In this document: positions 1 to 4,863 of the stretch, one piece after another
How positions within the stretch are numbered: position 1 is the stretch's first letter
Layout: every line of letters begins with the position of its first letter
NCBI GenBank assembly: GCA_947037905.1
Contig: CAMQUX010000076.1
Span: forward strand, 1 to 6,637
Source of the DNA: an uncultured Desulfovibrionaceae bacterium
GTDB taxonomy: Bacteria; Desulfobacterota; Desulfovibrionia; Desulfovibrionales; Desulfovibrionaceae
DNA length: 6,637 bases
Direction: 5' to 3'
Notes under the pieces: model-generated
Databases searched by the model: none
The model's input: the letters and a program-made list of their open reading frames with translations, nothing else
Told to the model about the DNA's origin: nothing
Position numbers and translations under genes: made by a program

Positions 1-10
1 GTATATTTTA

Positions 11-71
11 TTTTATCTTTTATTTTATCTTTTACCTTTTATCTTTTATTTTATCTTTTACCTTTTATCTT
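11..71. repeat. 26-bp tandem repeat, two perfect copies plus a partial third
   Basis: Copies at 11-36 and 37-62 are identical, and 63-71 begins a third copy that breaks down at 72. Each unit is built from smaller TTTTATC, TTTTATTTTATC and TTTTACC blocks, and 6-10 may be the end of an earlier degenerate unit. One strand is almost pure T/A/C with no G, which favours polymerase slippage. It lies upstream of the tRNA-His promoter and near the window edge, so more copies may lie outside. No coding sense is visible. It may be a variable-number repeat locus. Confidence 0.85.
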
Positions 72-120
72 CACTAAGTACTATTTTTTAAAAAATTTTG
101 TAAGCCATTGACCTTTTTTC

Positions 121-149
121 TTGACATATTCCAAAAGTTCTACTACAAA
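121..149 (+). promoter_or_regulatory. Probable sigma-70 promoter of tRNA-His
   Basis: A perfect -35 box TTGACA (121-126) is followed after 17 bp by TACAAA (144-149), a 4/6 match to TATAAT. Transcription would start only a few bases before the tRNA. The A/T-only stretch at about 83-98 upstream could act as an UP element. The box match and spacing are seen; promoter use is inferred. Confidence 0.6.
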
Positions 150-159
150 TTCCTTTCGT

Positions 160-236
160 GGTGGGTGTAGCTCAGTTGGTAGAGCTCTTGATTGTGGCTC
201 AAGTGGCCGAGGGTTCAAGTCCCTTCACTCACCCCA
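160..236 (+). tRNA. tRNA-His (anticodon GTG)
   Basis: A complete cloverleaf can be drawn. The acceptor stem is 161-167 with 226-232 (one G-T wobble), the D stem 170-173 with 182-185, the anticodon stem 187-191 with 199-203, and the T stem 209-213 with 221-225. The anticodon at 194-196 is GTG, preceded by the invariant T, so it reads CAC and, by wobble, CAU histidine codons. The extra G at 160 opposite the discriminator C at 233 is the G-1:C73 identity pair specific to tRNA-His. The 3' CCA (234-236) is encoded in the gene. It has its own promoter and terminator, so it appears to be a single-gene transcription unit. Confidence 0.97.
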
Positions 237-247
237 TTTTAAAAAAT

Positions 248-272
248 AAAAGGCTGTTATGGCCTTTTTTTT
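248..272 (+). terminator. Intrinsic terminator after tRNA-His
   Basis: The stem AAAAGGC (248-254) pairs with GCCTTTT (262-268) across a 7-nt loop and runs into a T tract at 265-272. It lies 11 bases after the tRNA CCA end, as expected for a single-tRNA unit. Confidence 0.8.
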
Positions 273-362
273 ATATCCTCTTTTTTAAATTCCTCTGGAA
301 AAAAATCACTGATGAAACATAATTCTTTCTTAATTTCAGCTCCTTAATATTTATTTTTATTA

Positions 363-399
363 AAAAAATGCTTAATAAAAATTATTTGAGCATTTTTTT
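363..399. terminator. Bidirectional hairpin terminator, probably serving the minus-strand ORF remnant
   Basis: AAAAAATGCT (363-372) pairs with AGCATTTTTT (389-398). An inner AATAA/TTATT stem (374-378 with 382-386) can extend it. Both strands end in a T run. The tRNA transcript already has a terminator at 248-272. On the minus strand the hairpin overlaps the last codons and stop of the small ORF remnant, which suggests it belongs to that unit. It is weak in G+C pairs. Confidence 0.5.
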
Positions 400-510
400 C
401 TGTTCATACATAAAACATCTATCACGCCCAGCCTTAAAAGGATTCCACCTTATACTTAAAGCATTATTACCTAATCCATAAAGCGTTTATTATCTAATAT
501 TTAAAGCCAT
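382..510 (-). pseudogene. Decayed small ORF of unknown family, two in-frame stops near its start
   Basis: On the minus strand AAAGGAG (520-514) lies 3 nt before ATG (510-508). The frame reads MALNIR, then TAA TAA (492-487), and stays open for 34 more codons to a TAA at 384-382. The open part includes IRWNPFKAGRDRCFMYEQ and looks like real protein rather than translated spacer, and the DNA there is richer in G+C than its surroundings. A degenerate 22-23 bp unit occurs three times (about 457-478, 479-501, 502-507 onward). Each copy encodes A-L-x-I-R, and the outer copies lie 45 bp apart in the same frame. One explanation is a short gene starting MALxIRWNPF whose 5' end was duplicated and then acquired stops. 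The terminator at 363-399 closes the unit. I do not recognise the family. It could also be a leader peptide followed by noncoding DNA, or chance. Confidence 0.4.
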
Positions 511-536
511 TAACTCCTTTATTTCTATCAAATATC

Positions 537-564
537 TTGACATGTTATTCTCAGATGATATCTT
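537..564 (+). promoter_or_regulatory. Candidate promoter of the DUF1786 gene
   Basis: TTGACA (537-542) matches the -35 consensus exactly. After 16 bp comes TATCTT (559-564), a 4/6 -10 box preceded by TG one base upstream (556-557), the extended -10 motif. It would give a leader of about 90 nt before the ATG at 663. In DNA this AT-rich, chance -10 matches are common, so the exact -35 and the TG motif carry most of the weight. Confidence 0.45.
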
Positions 565-651
565 TTTTATACTTTTTTGAAATTAAATTAAAATATGATT
601 AATGAAATATATCTAATAAAAAATGCAATTTCTCACTAAATAATTTGCAAT

Positions 652-657
652 AGGAAG
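652..657 (+). promoter_or_regulatory. Ribosome binding site fixing the DUF1786 start at 663
   Basis: AGGAAG (652-657) lies 5 nt before ATG 663. The in-frame GTG at 657 uses the last base of this Shine-Dalgarno sequence, so it cannot be the start served by it. ATG 663 is preferred. Confidence 0.75.
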
Positions 658-662
658 TGCTT

Positions 663-1697
663 ATGAAAAATATACTTTTCCTTGATATTGGTAGTGGAAC
701 ACAAGATGTTTTGTATTACAGAGAAGGCATTGAACTTGAGAATTGCCCTCGCTTTGTGCTGCCTACGCCCGCTAAAAATCTTGCGAAGCAAATTCGTGCA
801 TGTGCAGAAAAGAAACAAGATATTTATTTGTTTGGAAGAAATGCTGGTGGCGGTTTTTGGGGCGCTATTAATGAACATCTTGAAAAAAACCTAAAAGTTT
901 TCGTTCATCCTCAAGCAGCTTTTGCTTTAAGTGATAATTTCGAGCGCCTTGCGCAAAAAAATATTATCATAACAGAAAAACGTCCTGAAAATACCATAGC
1001 ACTTGAAGTTATGGATTTTAGCATGGGCTTTTGGCAGTCACTACTTGCAATGGCTGGGCTTGAGTACCCTGAGCAAGTTGTTGCAGCAGCGCAAGATCAT
1101 GGATATCATGAAGGTAAAAGTAACCGTGTAGGGCGCTTTATACTTTGGAAGAGCCTTTTATTTGAGCATGCTGGAAAAGCAGAAGCTCTGCTCTATAAAG
1201 ATATACCGAAAGAATTTACACGCCTGCAGGCTCTTGCAAGTAGTATTGGAAACTCATATGTGTGTGATACAGGCATCGCAGCGGTCTTAGGTGCGTTAAG
1301 TATTGATAAAATTGCAAAACTTTCCCATGAAAGAGGCATAACACTTATAAATATAGGCAACAGCCATACCCTTTGTTTTCTTTTATACAAAGAGAAAATA
1401 CTTGGTGTTTACGAACATCATACTGGTTTATTAGATGCAGAGAAACTTTGGGAGCATAAAAACCGTTTTGCACAAGGAAATTTAAGCTTTGAGGAAATTT
1501 TTGATGATAACGGACACGGCGCACTCACTCTTGAACTACCGAAAGAGGCACAAGGTTTTTCTCCCTGTTTTGTTTTAGGTCCTAAAAGAAACATGCTTAT
1601 TGATTATGATGTTGAATTTATAGCGCCAGCTGGAGATATGATGTTAGCAGGTGCCTTTGGAATGGCATATGGGCTGAAAAAAAGAAAGGATTTATAA
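663..1697 (+). CDS. DUF1786 family protein, ASKHA-fold ATPase-like, function unknown
   Basis: The 344-residue product resembles the DUF1786 family, sometimes annotated as putative pyruvate formate-lyase activating enzyme, a label I would not trust because no CxxxCxxC radical-SAM motif is present. It opens with DIGSGTQD (8-15), which looks like the phosphate-1 loop of actin/Hsp70/sugar-kinase proteins. INIGNSHT (229-236) fits a phosphate-2 loop, and the C-terminal APAGDMMLAGAFGMAYG (321-337) fits an adenosine-binding motif. Other blocks typical of the family are ENCPRFVLPTP (26-36), GGGFWGA (62-68) and QDHGYHEG (144-151). There is no signal peptide or membrane segment, so it should be cytosolic. 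ATG 663 is chosen over GTG 657 because of the Shine-Dalgarno position. The gene stands alone, converging on the lipoprotein gene with a shared terminator, so context gives no pathway. ATP binding is inferred; the substrate is unknown. Confidence 0.85.
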   Translation: MKNILFLDIGSGTQDVLYYREGIELENCPRFVLPTPAKNLAKQIRACAEKKQDIYLFGRNAGGGFWGAINEHLEKNLKVFVHPQAAFALSDNFERLAQKNIIITEKRPENTIALEVMDFSMGFWQSLLAMAGLEYPEQVVAAAQDHGYHEGKSNRVGRFILWKSLLFEHAGKAEALLYKDIPKEFTRLQALASSIGNSYVCDTGIAAVLGALSIDKIAKLSHERGITLINIGNSHTLCFLLYKEKILGVYEHHTGLLDAEKLWEHKNRFAQGNLSFEEIFDDNGHGALTLELPKEAQGFSPCFVLGPKRNMLIDYDVEFIAPAGDMMLAGAFGMAYGLKKRKDL

Positions 1698-1873
1698 TTC
1701 TTTTTGCAAAAAATATACAATAAAATTAAAAATACATCGCTCTAAAAGTTAGCAGATAAATTCAAAGATACAAGACCGTTCTTATAAATAGCAATATAAG
1801 GTATAAATAGAGAAAATAAATCTTATAAATATTCGTATATTATCATATTTTTAACAGTATTCTTTCTAATAAG

Positions 1874-1904
1874 AAAAAGGCAGATAAATATATCTGCCTT
1901 TTTT
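1874..1904. terminator. Strong bidirectional terminator between convergent genes
   Basis: GGCAGATA (1879-1886) pairs with TATCTGCC (1891-1898) over an AATA loop. The stem extends through AAAAA (1874-1878) with TTTTT (1899-1903), giving 13 continuous pairs. Each strand ends in a T run, so it can stop both the plus-strand DUF1786 transcript and the minus-strand lipoprotein transcript. The rest of 1698-1974 is AT-rich and shows no gene. Confidence 0.9.
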
Positions 1905-1974
1905 ATTTATTACTGTTTCAAGTACTTAAATATATTGCCCTTAACAAAAAATTGTATGCTATTTTTTTAGATTT

Positions 1975-2490
1975 TTACTTTTTTGTTTTTGCAAAAAACA
2001 TACTTCTATATCCATATACTGCTCGTGAATATGGTACATATTCAATATAACTTGTACCAGGTGTATCTGTTGTTGCACTTCCTAAATAACTTCCAGTACG
2101 ATCACGAACGGTTGTGGTTGATGTGCTGCCTGGAGTATATCTTGTAACTGCTTCCACGCCAGTTTCTGTTCTTATGTAAGTTTCTGACCAAAGCACTACG
2201 CATGCCCCAACTTCTTCCCCTTGTGCTACTGCTTCTGATTCTGGCTCGTATGTAGATCCTATCCAGTCAGCAATACCGAGAAGAGAAAAACCTTTTTCAA
2301 ACATATCCTCTGCTATCTGCTCGACTGTGAAGCCTTTAGGTAAATTGCCAACTTGGGGTGTTTCGCAGGCAAGAATATCTCCTTGTACTTCTAATACAGC
2401 TTGATACTCAGTATTAAACTGGTTAGTTGCGCACCCAGAAATAAAAAGAATGCTTAAACAAAAGAGCGTTTGTCTTAAATAATTTCTCAT
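1975..2490 (-). CDS. Putative lipoprotein of unknown function
   Basis: The 171-residue protein begins MRNYLRQTLFCLSILFISGC: positively charged residues, a hydrophobic core and a lipobox I17-S18-G19-C20, so Cys20 should be lipidated. Ala follows at +2, with no Asp retention signal, which suggests outer-membrane sorting. The mature part has two more cysteines (C42, C97) that could form a disulfide. The C-terminal half is rich in Thr, Ser, Gly and Tyr: YTPGSTSTTT (118-127), TTDTPGTSYIEYVPYSRAVYGYR (140-162) and a terminal FFAK. Uncharacterised proteins with Thr/Gly-rich stretches and a Tyr-rich, aromatic-ending tail occur in several Proteobacteria; I recall that style, not a named family. GAGGG (2499-2495) lies 4 nt before the ATG. 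It follows lpxI on the same strand after 120 bp that hold a weak hairpin and a direct repeat, so it probably has its own promoter. Function unknown. Confidence 0.75.
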   Translation of the reverse strand: MRNYLRQTLFCLSILFISGCATNQFNTEYQAVLEVQGDILACETPQVGNLPKGFTVEQIAEDMFEKGFSLLGIADWIGSTYEPESEAVAQGEEVGACVVLWSETYIRTETGVEAVTRYTPGSTSTTTVRDRTGSYLGSATTDTPGTSYIEYVPYSRAVYGYRSMFFAKTKK

Positions 2491-2504
2491 TATACCCTCA
2501 TCTC

Positions 2505-2552
2505 TTCTATATAATACGAGGCATTACCTTTTCTATATAATATGAGTCATTA
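2505..2552. repeat. 22-bp direct repeat, period 26, in front of the lipoprotein gene
   Basis: The copies at 2505-2526 and 2531-2552 match at 20 of 22 bases (differences at 2517/2543 and 2521/2547). On the minus strand each carries a TATTATATAG stretch that could serve as a -10 box, but no good -35 stands at the right distance. The proximal copy ends 15 bases before the lipoprotein ATG. It may be a duplicated promoter or operator element, or simple slippage. Confidence 0.8.
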
Positions 2553-2577
2553 ATAAATTTGTGCTAATTTGCTACAT

Positions 2578-2610
2578 AATACTATAATATGTTACAAATT
2601 ACATAGTATT
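2578..2610 (-). other. Weak inverted repeat directly after the lpxI stop codon
   Basis: AATACTAT (2578-2585) and ATAGTATT (2603-2610) form an 8-bp, almost all A/T stem with a 17-nt loop. It abuts the lpxI stop at 2611-2613. No T run follows on the minus strand, so it is not a standard intrinsic terminator. It may mark the 3' end of the envelope operon mRNA. Confidence 0.35.
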
Positions 2611-3462
2611 TTAAGATTTATCAAGCTTTGCTTTTAAAATCTTTAATAGTTCTTCATCTACACCAATTATACTTATGCCTGCTTTTTCTGCAAAGGCTAT
2701 AGTTTTTTCCATATCAAAAAAAAGACTTTTTCCTGCCTCTACCATTAGGCATTTTGCCTTGTATTTTTTCATAACTTTAAGAGTTCTAAGCCCTAGTGCG
2801 GGTAAATCGACTCTTTGTTCTTGATTAGGTTTACTTGCCTTTACAATAATACAATCCTTACCAGCTAATAAGCAACCTCGTTTTATGGTTGCATCTGTCC
2901 CCTCTATTGCCTCAACTGCTATGATTACTTTTTCTTTTACAACAATGCTTTGACCAACATCAAATTTACCTATTTCTTTTACCATCTCAAAGCCGAAGAG
3001 CATGTCTTCTATCTCTGATTCTTTTATCTCCCCTTGGGTTAAAATGCCCGCAGGTGTTAGTAATTCTGGTGCATATGCGTGTGCTGATATAACTTGCATT
3101 CCTTCCTGCTCAAATTCTTGTACAAGTGCTGTTAGAAGCGTGTCATCTCCACGGTGCACTATACGAAAAAGTAACTTTGTTGCACGTGCATCAAAATGGC
3201 GTAAATCTAATATTTTTGGCTTATTTATATGCCCTGCCATCATTATTTCTTCCACGCCATTTTCTTTAAAAAATTGACACATTCTATCTAATTTTCCAAA
3301 GGGAATCTGCTCAAAATTATCTGCAAATTCTTTTACTGCCATATTAGAAAGTTTAGGAAATGTAATAACTACAAGTTTATGCCCTGCCTTTTTCACATTT
3401 TTAGCTACTAAAAAAGGAAACTGTCTATCACCTGCAATTAAACCTATTACTTTCTGTTGCAT
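2611..3462 (-). CDS. lpxI: UDP-2,3-diacylglucosamine diphosphatase LpxI
   Basis: LpxI (DUF1009) hydrolyses UDP-2,3-diacylglucosamine to lipid X and UMP, the step LpxH performs in enterics. The 283 residues are close to the family's usual length, with two domains. N-terminal marks are GLIAGDRQFP (7-16), MMAGHINKP (74-82) and HRGDDTLL (103-110). The C-terminal domain has FDVGQSIVV (167-175), EAIEGTDATI (184-193), KASKPNQEQRVDLPALG (208-224) and VEAGKSLFFD (241-250). The Asp residues in these C-terminal blocks are candidates for the metal-dependent active site. There is no signal peptide, consistent with a cytosolic or peripheral inner-membrane enzyme. It is the last recognised gene of the envelope operon but sits 129 bp after lpxA, while the three genes before it are nearly touching. 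Its Shine-Dalgarno is weak (GAGAAAA just before the ATG), so translation may be low. Confidence 0.95.
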   Translation of the reverse strand: MQQKVIGLIAGDRQFPFLVAKNVKKAGHKLVVITFPKLSNMAVKEFADNFEQIPFGKLDRMCQFFKENGVEEIMMAGHINKPKILDLRHFDARATKLLFRIVHRGDDTLLTALVQEFEQEGMQVISAHAYAPELLTPAGILTQGEIKESEIEDMLFGFEMVKEIGKFDVGQSIVVKEKVIIAVEAIEGTDATIKRGCLLAGKDCIIVKASKPNQEQRVDLPALGLRTLKVMKKYKAKCLMVEAGKSLFFDMEKTIAFAEKAGISIIGVDEELLKILKAKLDKS

Positions 3463-3488
3463 TTTTTTCTCGTTATTTTAAATATTTT

Positions 3489-3522
3489 GGGGAAAGAAAT
3501 ATTTTTAAATACTTCCTTCCCC
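3489..3522 (-). other. Intercistronic RNA hairpin between lpxA and lpxI
   Basis: GGGGAA at 3489-3494 and TTCCCC at 3517-3522 close a 34-nt hairpin. Moving inward, GAA pairs with TTC and TATTT with AAATA around a 2-nt centre. Read on the plus strand there are two A/C mismatches (3495/3516 and 3499/3512). In the minus-strand RNA the same positions are U and G, so they become G-U wobbles and the stem is paired throughout. No U run follows, so it is probably not an intrinsic terminator. An mRNA stability or processing element between the two genes is plausible. Confidence 0.65.
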
Positions 3523-3533
3523 TATAAATTCTA

Positions 3534-3563
3534 TTAGCTTTATTTTATTTAGCTTTATTTTAT
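3534..3563. repeat. 15-bp perfect tandem duplication
   Basis: TTAGCTTTATTTTAT occurs at 3534-3548 and again at 3549-3563 without a mismatch, in the lpxA-lpxI spacer. The lack of divergence suggests a recent slippage event. Confidence 0.9.
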
Positions 3564-3574
3564 TTTTTTGCTCT

Positions 3575-3606
3575 TTTATTTTTGTTCTTCGTTATTTTTG
3601 TTCTTC
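3575..3606. repeat. 16-bp tandem duplication across the lpxA stop codon
   Basis: The copies at 3575-3590 and 3591-3606 differ only at the first base (15/16 identical). On the minus strand each reads GAAGAACAAAAATAA plus one base. The lpxA tail EEQK and its TAA are therefore repeated just after the gene, shifted by one frame because the unit is 16 bp. Confidence 0.85.
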
Positions 3607-4410
3607 TTTGCGACTAATATCTGATAAAATACCTATCTTCGTACTTTCCACAAATTCTGCAAGATTAAGTACTTCTGGAAGGTGTGCAAATTCTTTCCGA
3701 ACAGCACTTAAAGCTTCTTGACGTGGACATTCACCCTTAAATAACATTCTATATGCTTCTTTGAGTGCTTTTCTTGTTTCTAAAGAAAAACCTTGACGCT
3801 TTAACCCAACAGAATTTAAACCATACATTCTAGGGTGTTGACTGCCACTTGCTCCATTTACAAAAGTATAAGGTGGAACATCTTGTGTACAAGCACTATA
3901 TGCTCCTACAAATGAATACGCACCTACTCGACTATGTTGTTGGATTGAAACAAAACTGCTGAGCATAACATATTTTTCTACTATAACATGTCCACCTAAG
4001 GTTGCGTTATTCACTAAAATAACATTATCATTTATTATGCAATCGTGTGCTACATGCGAATATGCCATGAGCATACAGTTTGAGGAAATTATAGTCTCTG
4101 CGCGACCTTTTGGTGTACCTCGGTGGATAGTTACATATTCACGAATTTTATTCCCATCACCAATACGAGTAAAAGTCTTCTCACCTGCAAAAGACATATC
4201 TTGCGGCGTATCGCCAATACAGCAAAATGAATGAATATGATTTTCCTTACCTATTGTTGTGTATTCTTTTATCTGAACAAAAGAATCAAGCACACATCTA
4301 TCACCTAAGACTACGTCTTTTTCTATTACACAATAAGGACCTATCTGCACATCTTGACCAAGGCTTGCACCTTTATCAACAACTGCTGTAGGATGTATAA
4401 ATACGCTCAT
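3592..4410 (-). CDS. lpxA: Acyl-ACP--UDP-N-acetylglucosamine O-acyltransferase LpxA
   Basis: LpxA starts lipid A synthesis by moving a 3-hydroxyacyl chain from ACP to the 3-OH of UDP-GlcNAc in the cytosol, as a trimer. The 272 residues (E. coli 262) begin with left-handed beta-helix hexapeptides (about 4-185), then a helical tail with GLNSVGLKRQGFS (197-209). AYSHVAHDC (116-124) carries the catalytic His122, matching E. coli His125, and GGHV (139-142) matches the region of E. coli His144. By eye alignment E. coli His160 is Gln157 here, and the acyl-length ruler residue Gly173 is Ala170. About four extra residues precede GLNS, a variation I recall in other LpxA groups. The ATG shares its first base with the fabZ stop (TAATG), so translation is probably coupled. 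The 3' end carries a 16-bp tandem duplication. Confidence 0.97.
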   Translation of the reverse strand: MSVFIHPTAVVDKGASLGQDVQIGPYCVIEKDVVLGDRCVLDSFVQIKEYTTIGKENHIHSFCCIGDTPQDMSFAGEKTFTRIGDGNKIREYVTIHRGTPKGRAETIISSNCMLMAYSHVAHDCIINDNVILVNNATLGGHVIVEKYVMLSSFVSIQQHSRVGAYSFVGAYSACTQDVPPYTFVNGASGSQHPRMYGLNSVGLKRQGFSLETRKALKEAYRMLFKGECPRQEALSAVRKEFAHLPEVLNLAEFVESTKIGILSDISRKEEQK

Positions 4411-4862
4411 TACTTCGCGCCGCCATCTACAATCGCTGCTGTTAAAATTCCTTCTGCTACTAAATCACCATCAACTGTTGCTGTTGCTTTCATTTTCCAA
4501 ATATTTAGACGCTGACGAATAATTACTATTTTAAGCATTAAACAGTCACCTGGAACCACAGGACGACGAAATTTCACACCGTCTATTCCTGTGAAAAGAA
4601 GTAATTTACCATCAGTATCAGAACCATCTCGGTGAAAAGCTAAAATTACACCTGCTTGTGCTAGAGCTTCTAAAATTAAAACACCTGGCATTATTGGCTT
4701 ATCTGGAAAATGGCCTTGAAAAAAATTCTCGTTAAAAGTAACGTTTTTATAAGCTAAAATACTATCCTCATCTATCTCAACTACTCTATCTACAAGTAAA
4801 AAAGGATAGCGATGTGGTAAATATTTTAAGATATCAACAAGTTCCATAACTGGTTTAGCCAT
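4410..4862 (-). CDS. fabZ: 3-hydroxyacyl-ACP dehydratase FabZ
   Basis: FabZ dehydrates (3R)-hydroxyacyl-ACP to trans-2-enoyl-ACP in fatty-acid elongation. It competes with LpxA and LpxD for hydroxyacyl-ACP, which explains its place between them. The 150 residues match the family length and form one hotdog domain. LPHRYPFLLVDRV (15-27) is the family's N-terminal signature. GHFPDKPIMPGVLILEALAQ (50-69) holds His51 and Glu65, the catalytic pair (His54 and Glu68 in E. coli). KFRRPVVPGD is the usual later motif. The ATG lies one base after the lpxD stop, and the gene's own stop overlaps the lpxA start. A good Shine-Dalgarno, AAGGA (4875-4871), sits 8 nt upstream inside the end of lpxD, supporting this start over Met6. 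Confidence 0.97.
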   Translation of the reverse strand: MAKPVMELVDILKYLPHRYPFLLVDRVVEIDEDSILAYKNVTFNENFFQGHFPDKPIMPGVLILEALAQAGVILAFHRDGSDTDGKLLLFTGIDGVKFRRPVVPGDCLMLKIVIIRQRLNIWKMKATATVDGDLVAEGILTAAIVDGGAK

Positions 4863-4863
4863 T

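Larger units (their letters stand above)
273..656. other. AT-rich region between tRNA-His and the DUF1786 gene, no intact gene
   Basis: No intact ORF with plausible coding character is seen on either strand. What it does hold is listed separately: a bidirectional hairpin terminator (363-399), a decayed minus-strand small ORF (382-510) with degenerate triple repeats, and a candidate plus-strand promoter (537-564). The patch at about 418-450 is clearly richer in G+C than its flanks, which fits a coding remnant. Bases 273-360 and 565-650 show only AT-rich sequence with no further feature I can support. Confidence 0.6.

Noticed and set aside
11..71. CRISPR array
   Set aside because: The units abut with no spacers and are low-complexity; this is a plain tandem repeat.
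160..236. Attachment site of an integrated element at tRNA-His
   Set aside because: No second copy of the tRNA 3' end and no intact integrase are found in the window.
657..662. GTG start adding two residues to the DUF1786 protein
   Set aside because: The GTG overlaps the AGGAAG ribosome binding site that is correctly spaced for ATG 663.
636..878. Minus-strand 80-codon frame overlapping the start of the DUF1786 gene
   Set aside because: It is antisense to conserved DUF1786 motifs and shows no coding character of its own.
3002..3277. Plus-strand open frame of 91 codons inside lpxI
   Set aside because: It is antisense to a clearly conserved gene and its product looks like translated antisense.
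3489..3522. Intrinsic terminator ending the operon before lpxI
   Set aside because: No T run follows the stem on the minus strand, and lpxI belongs functionally to the operon.
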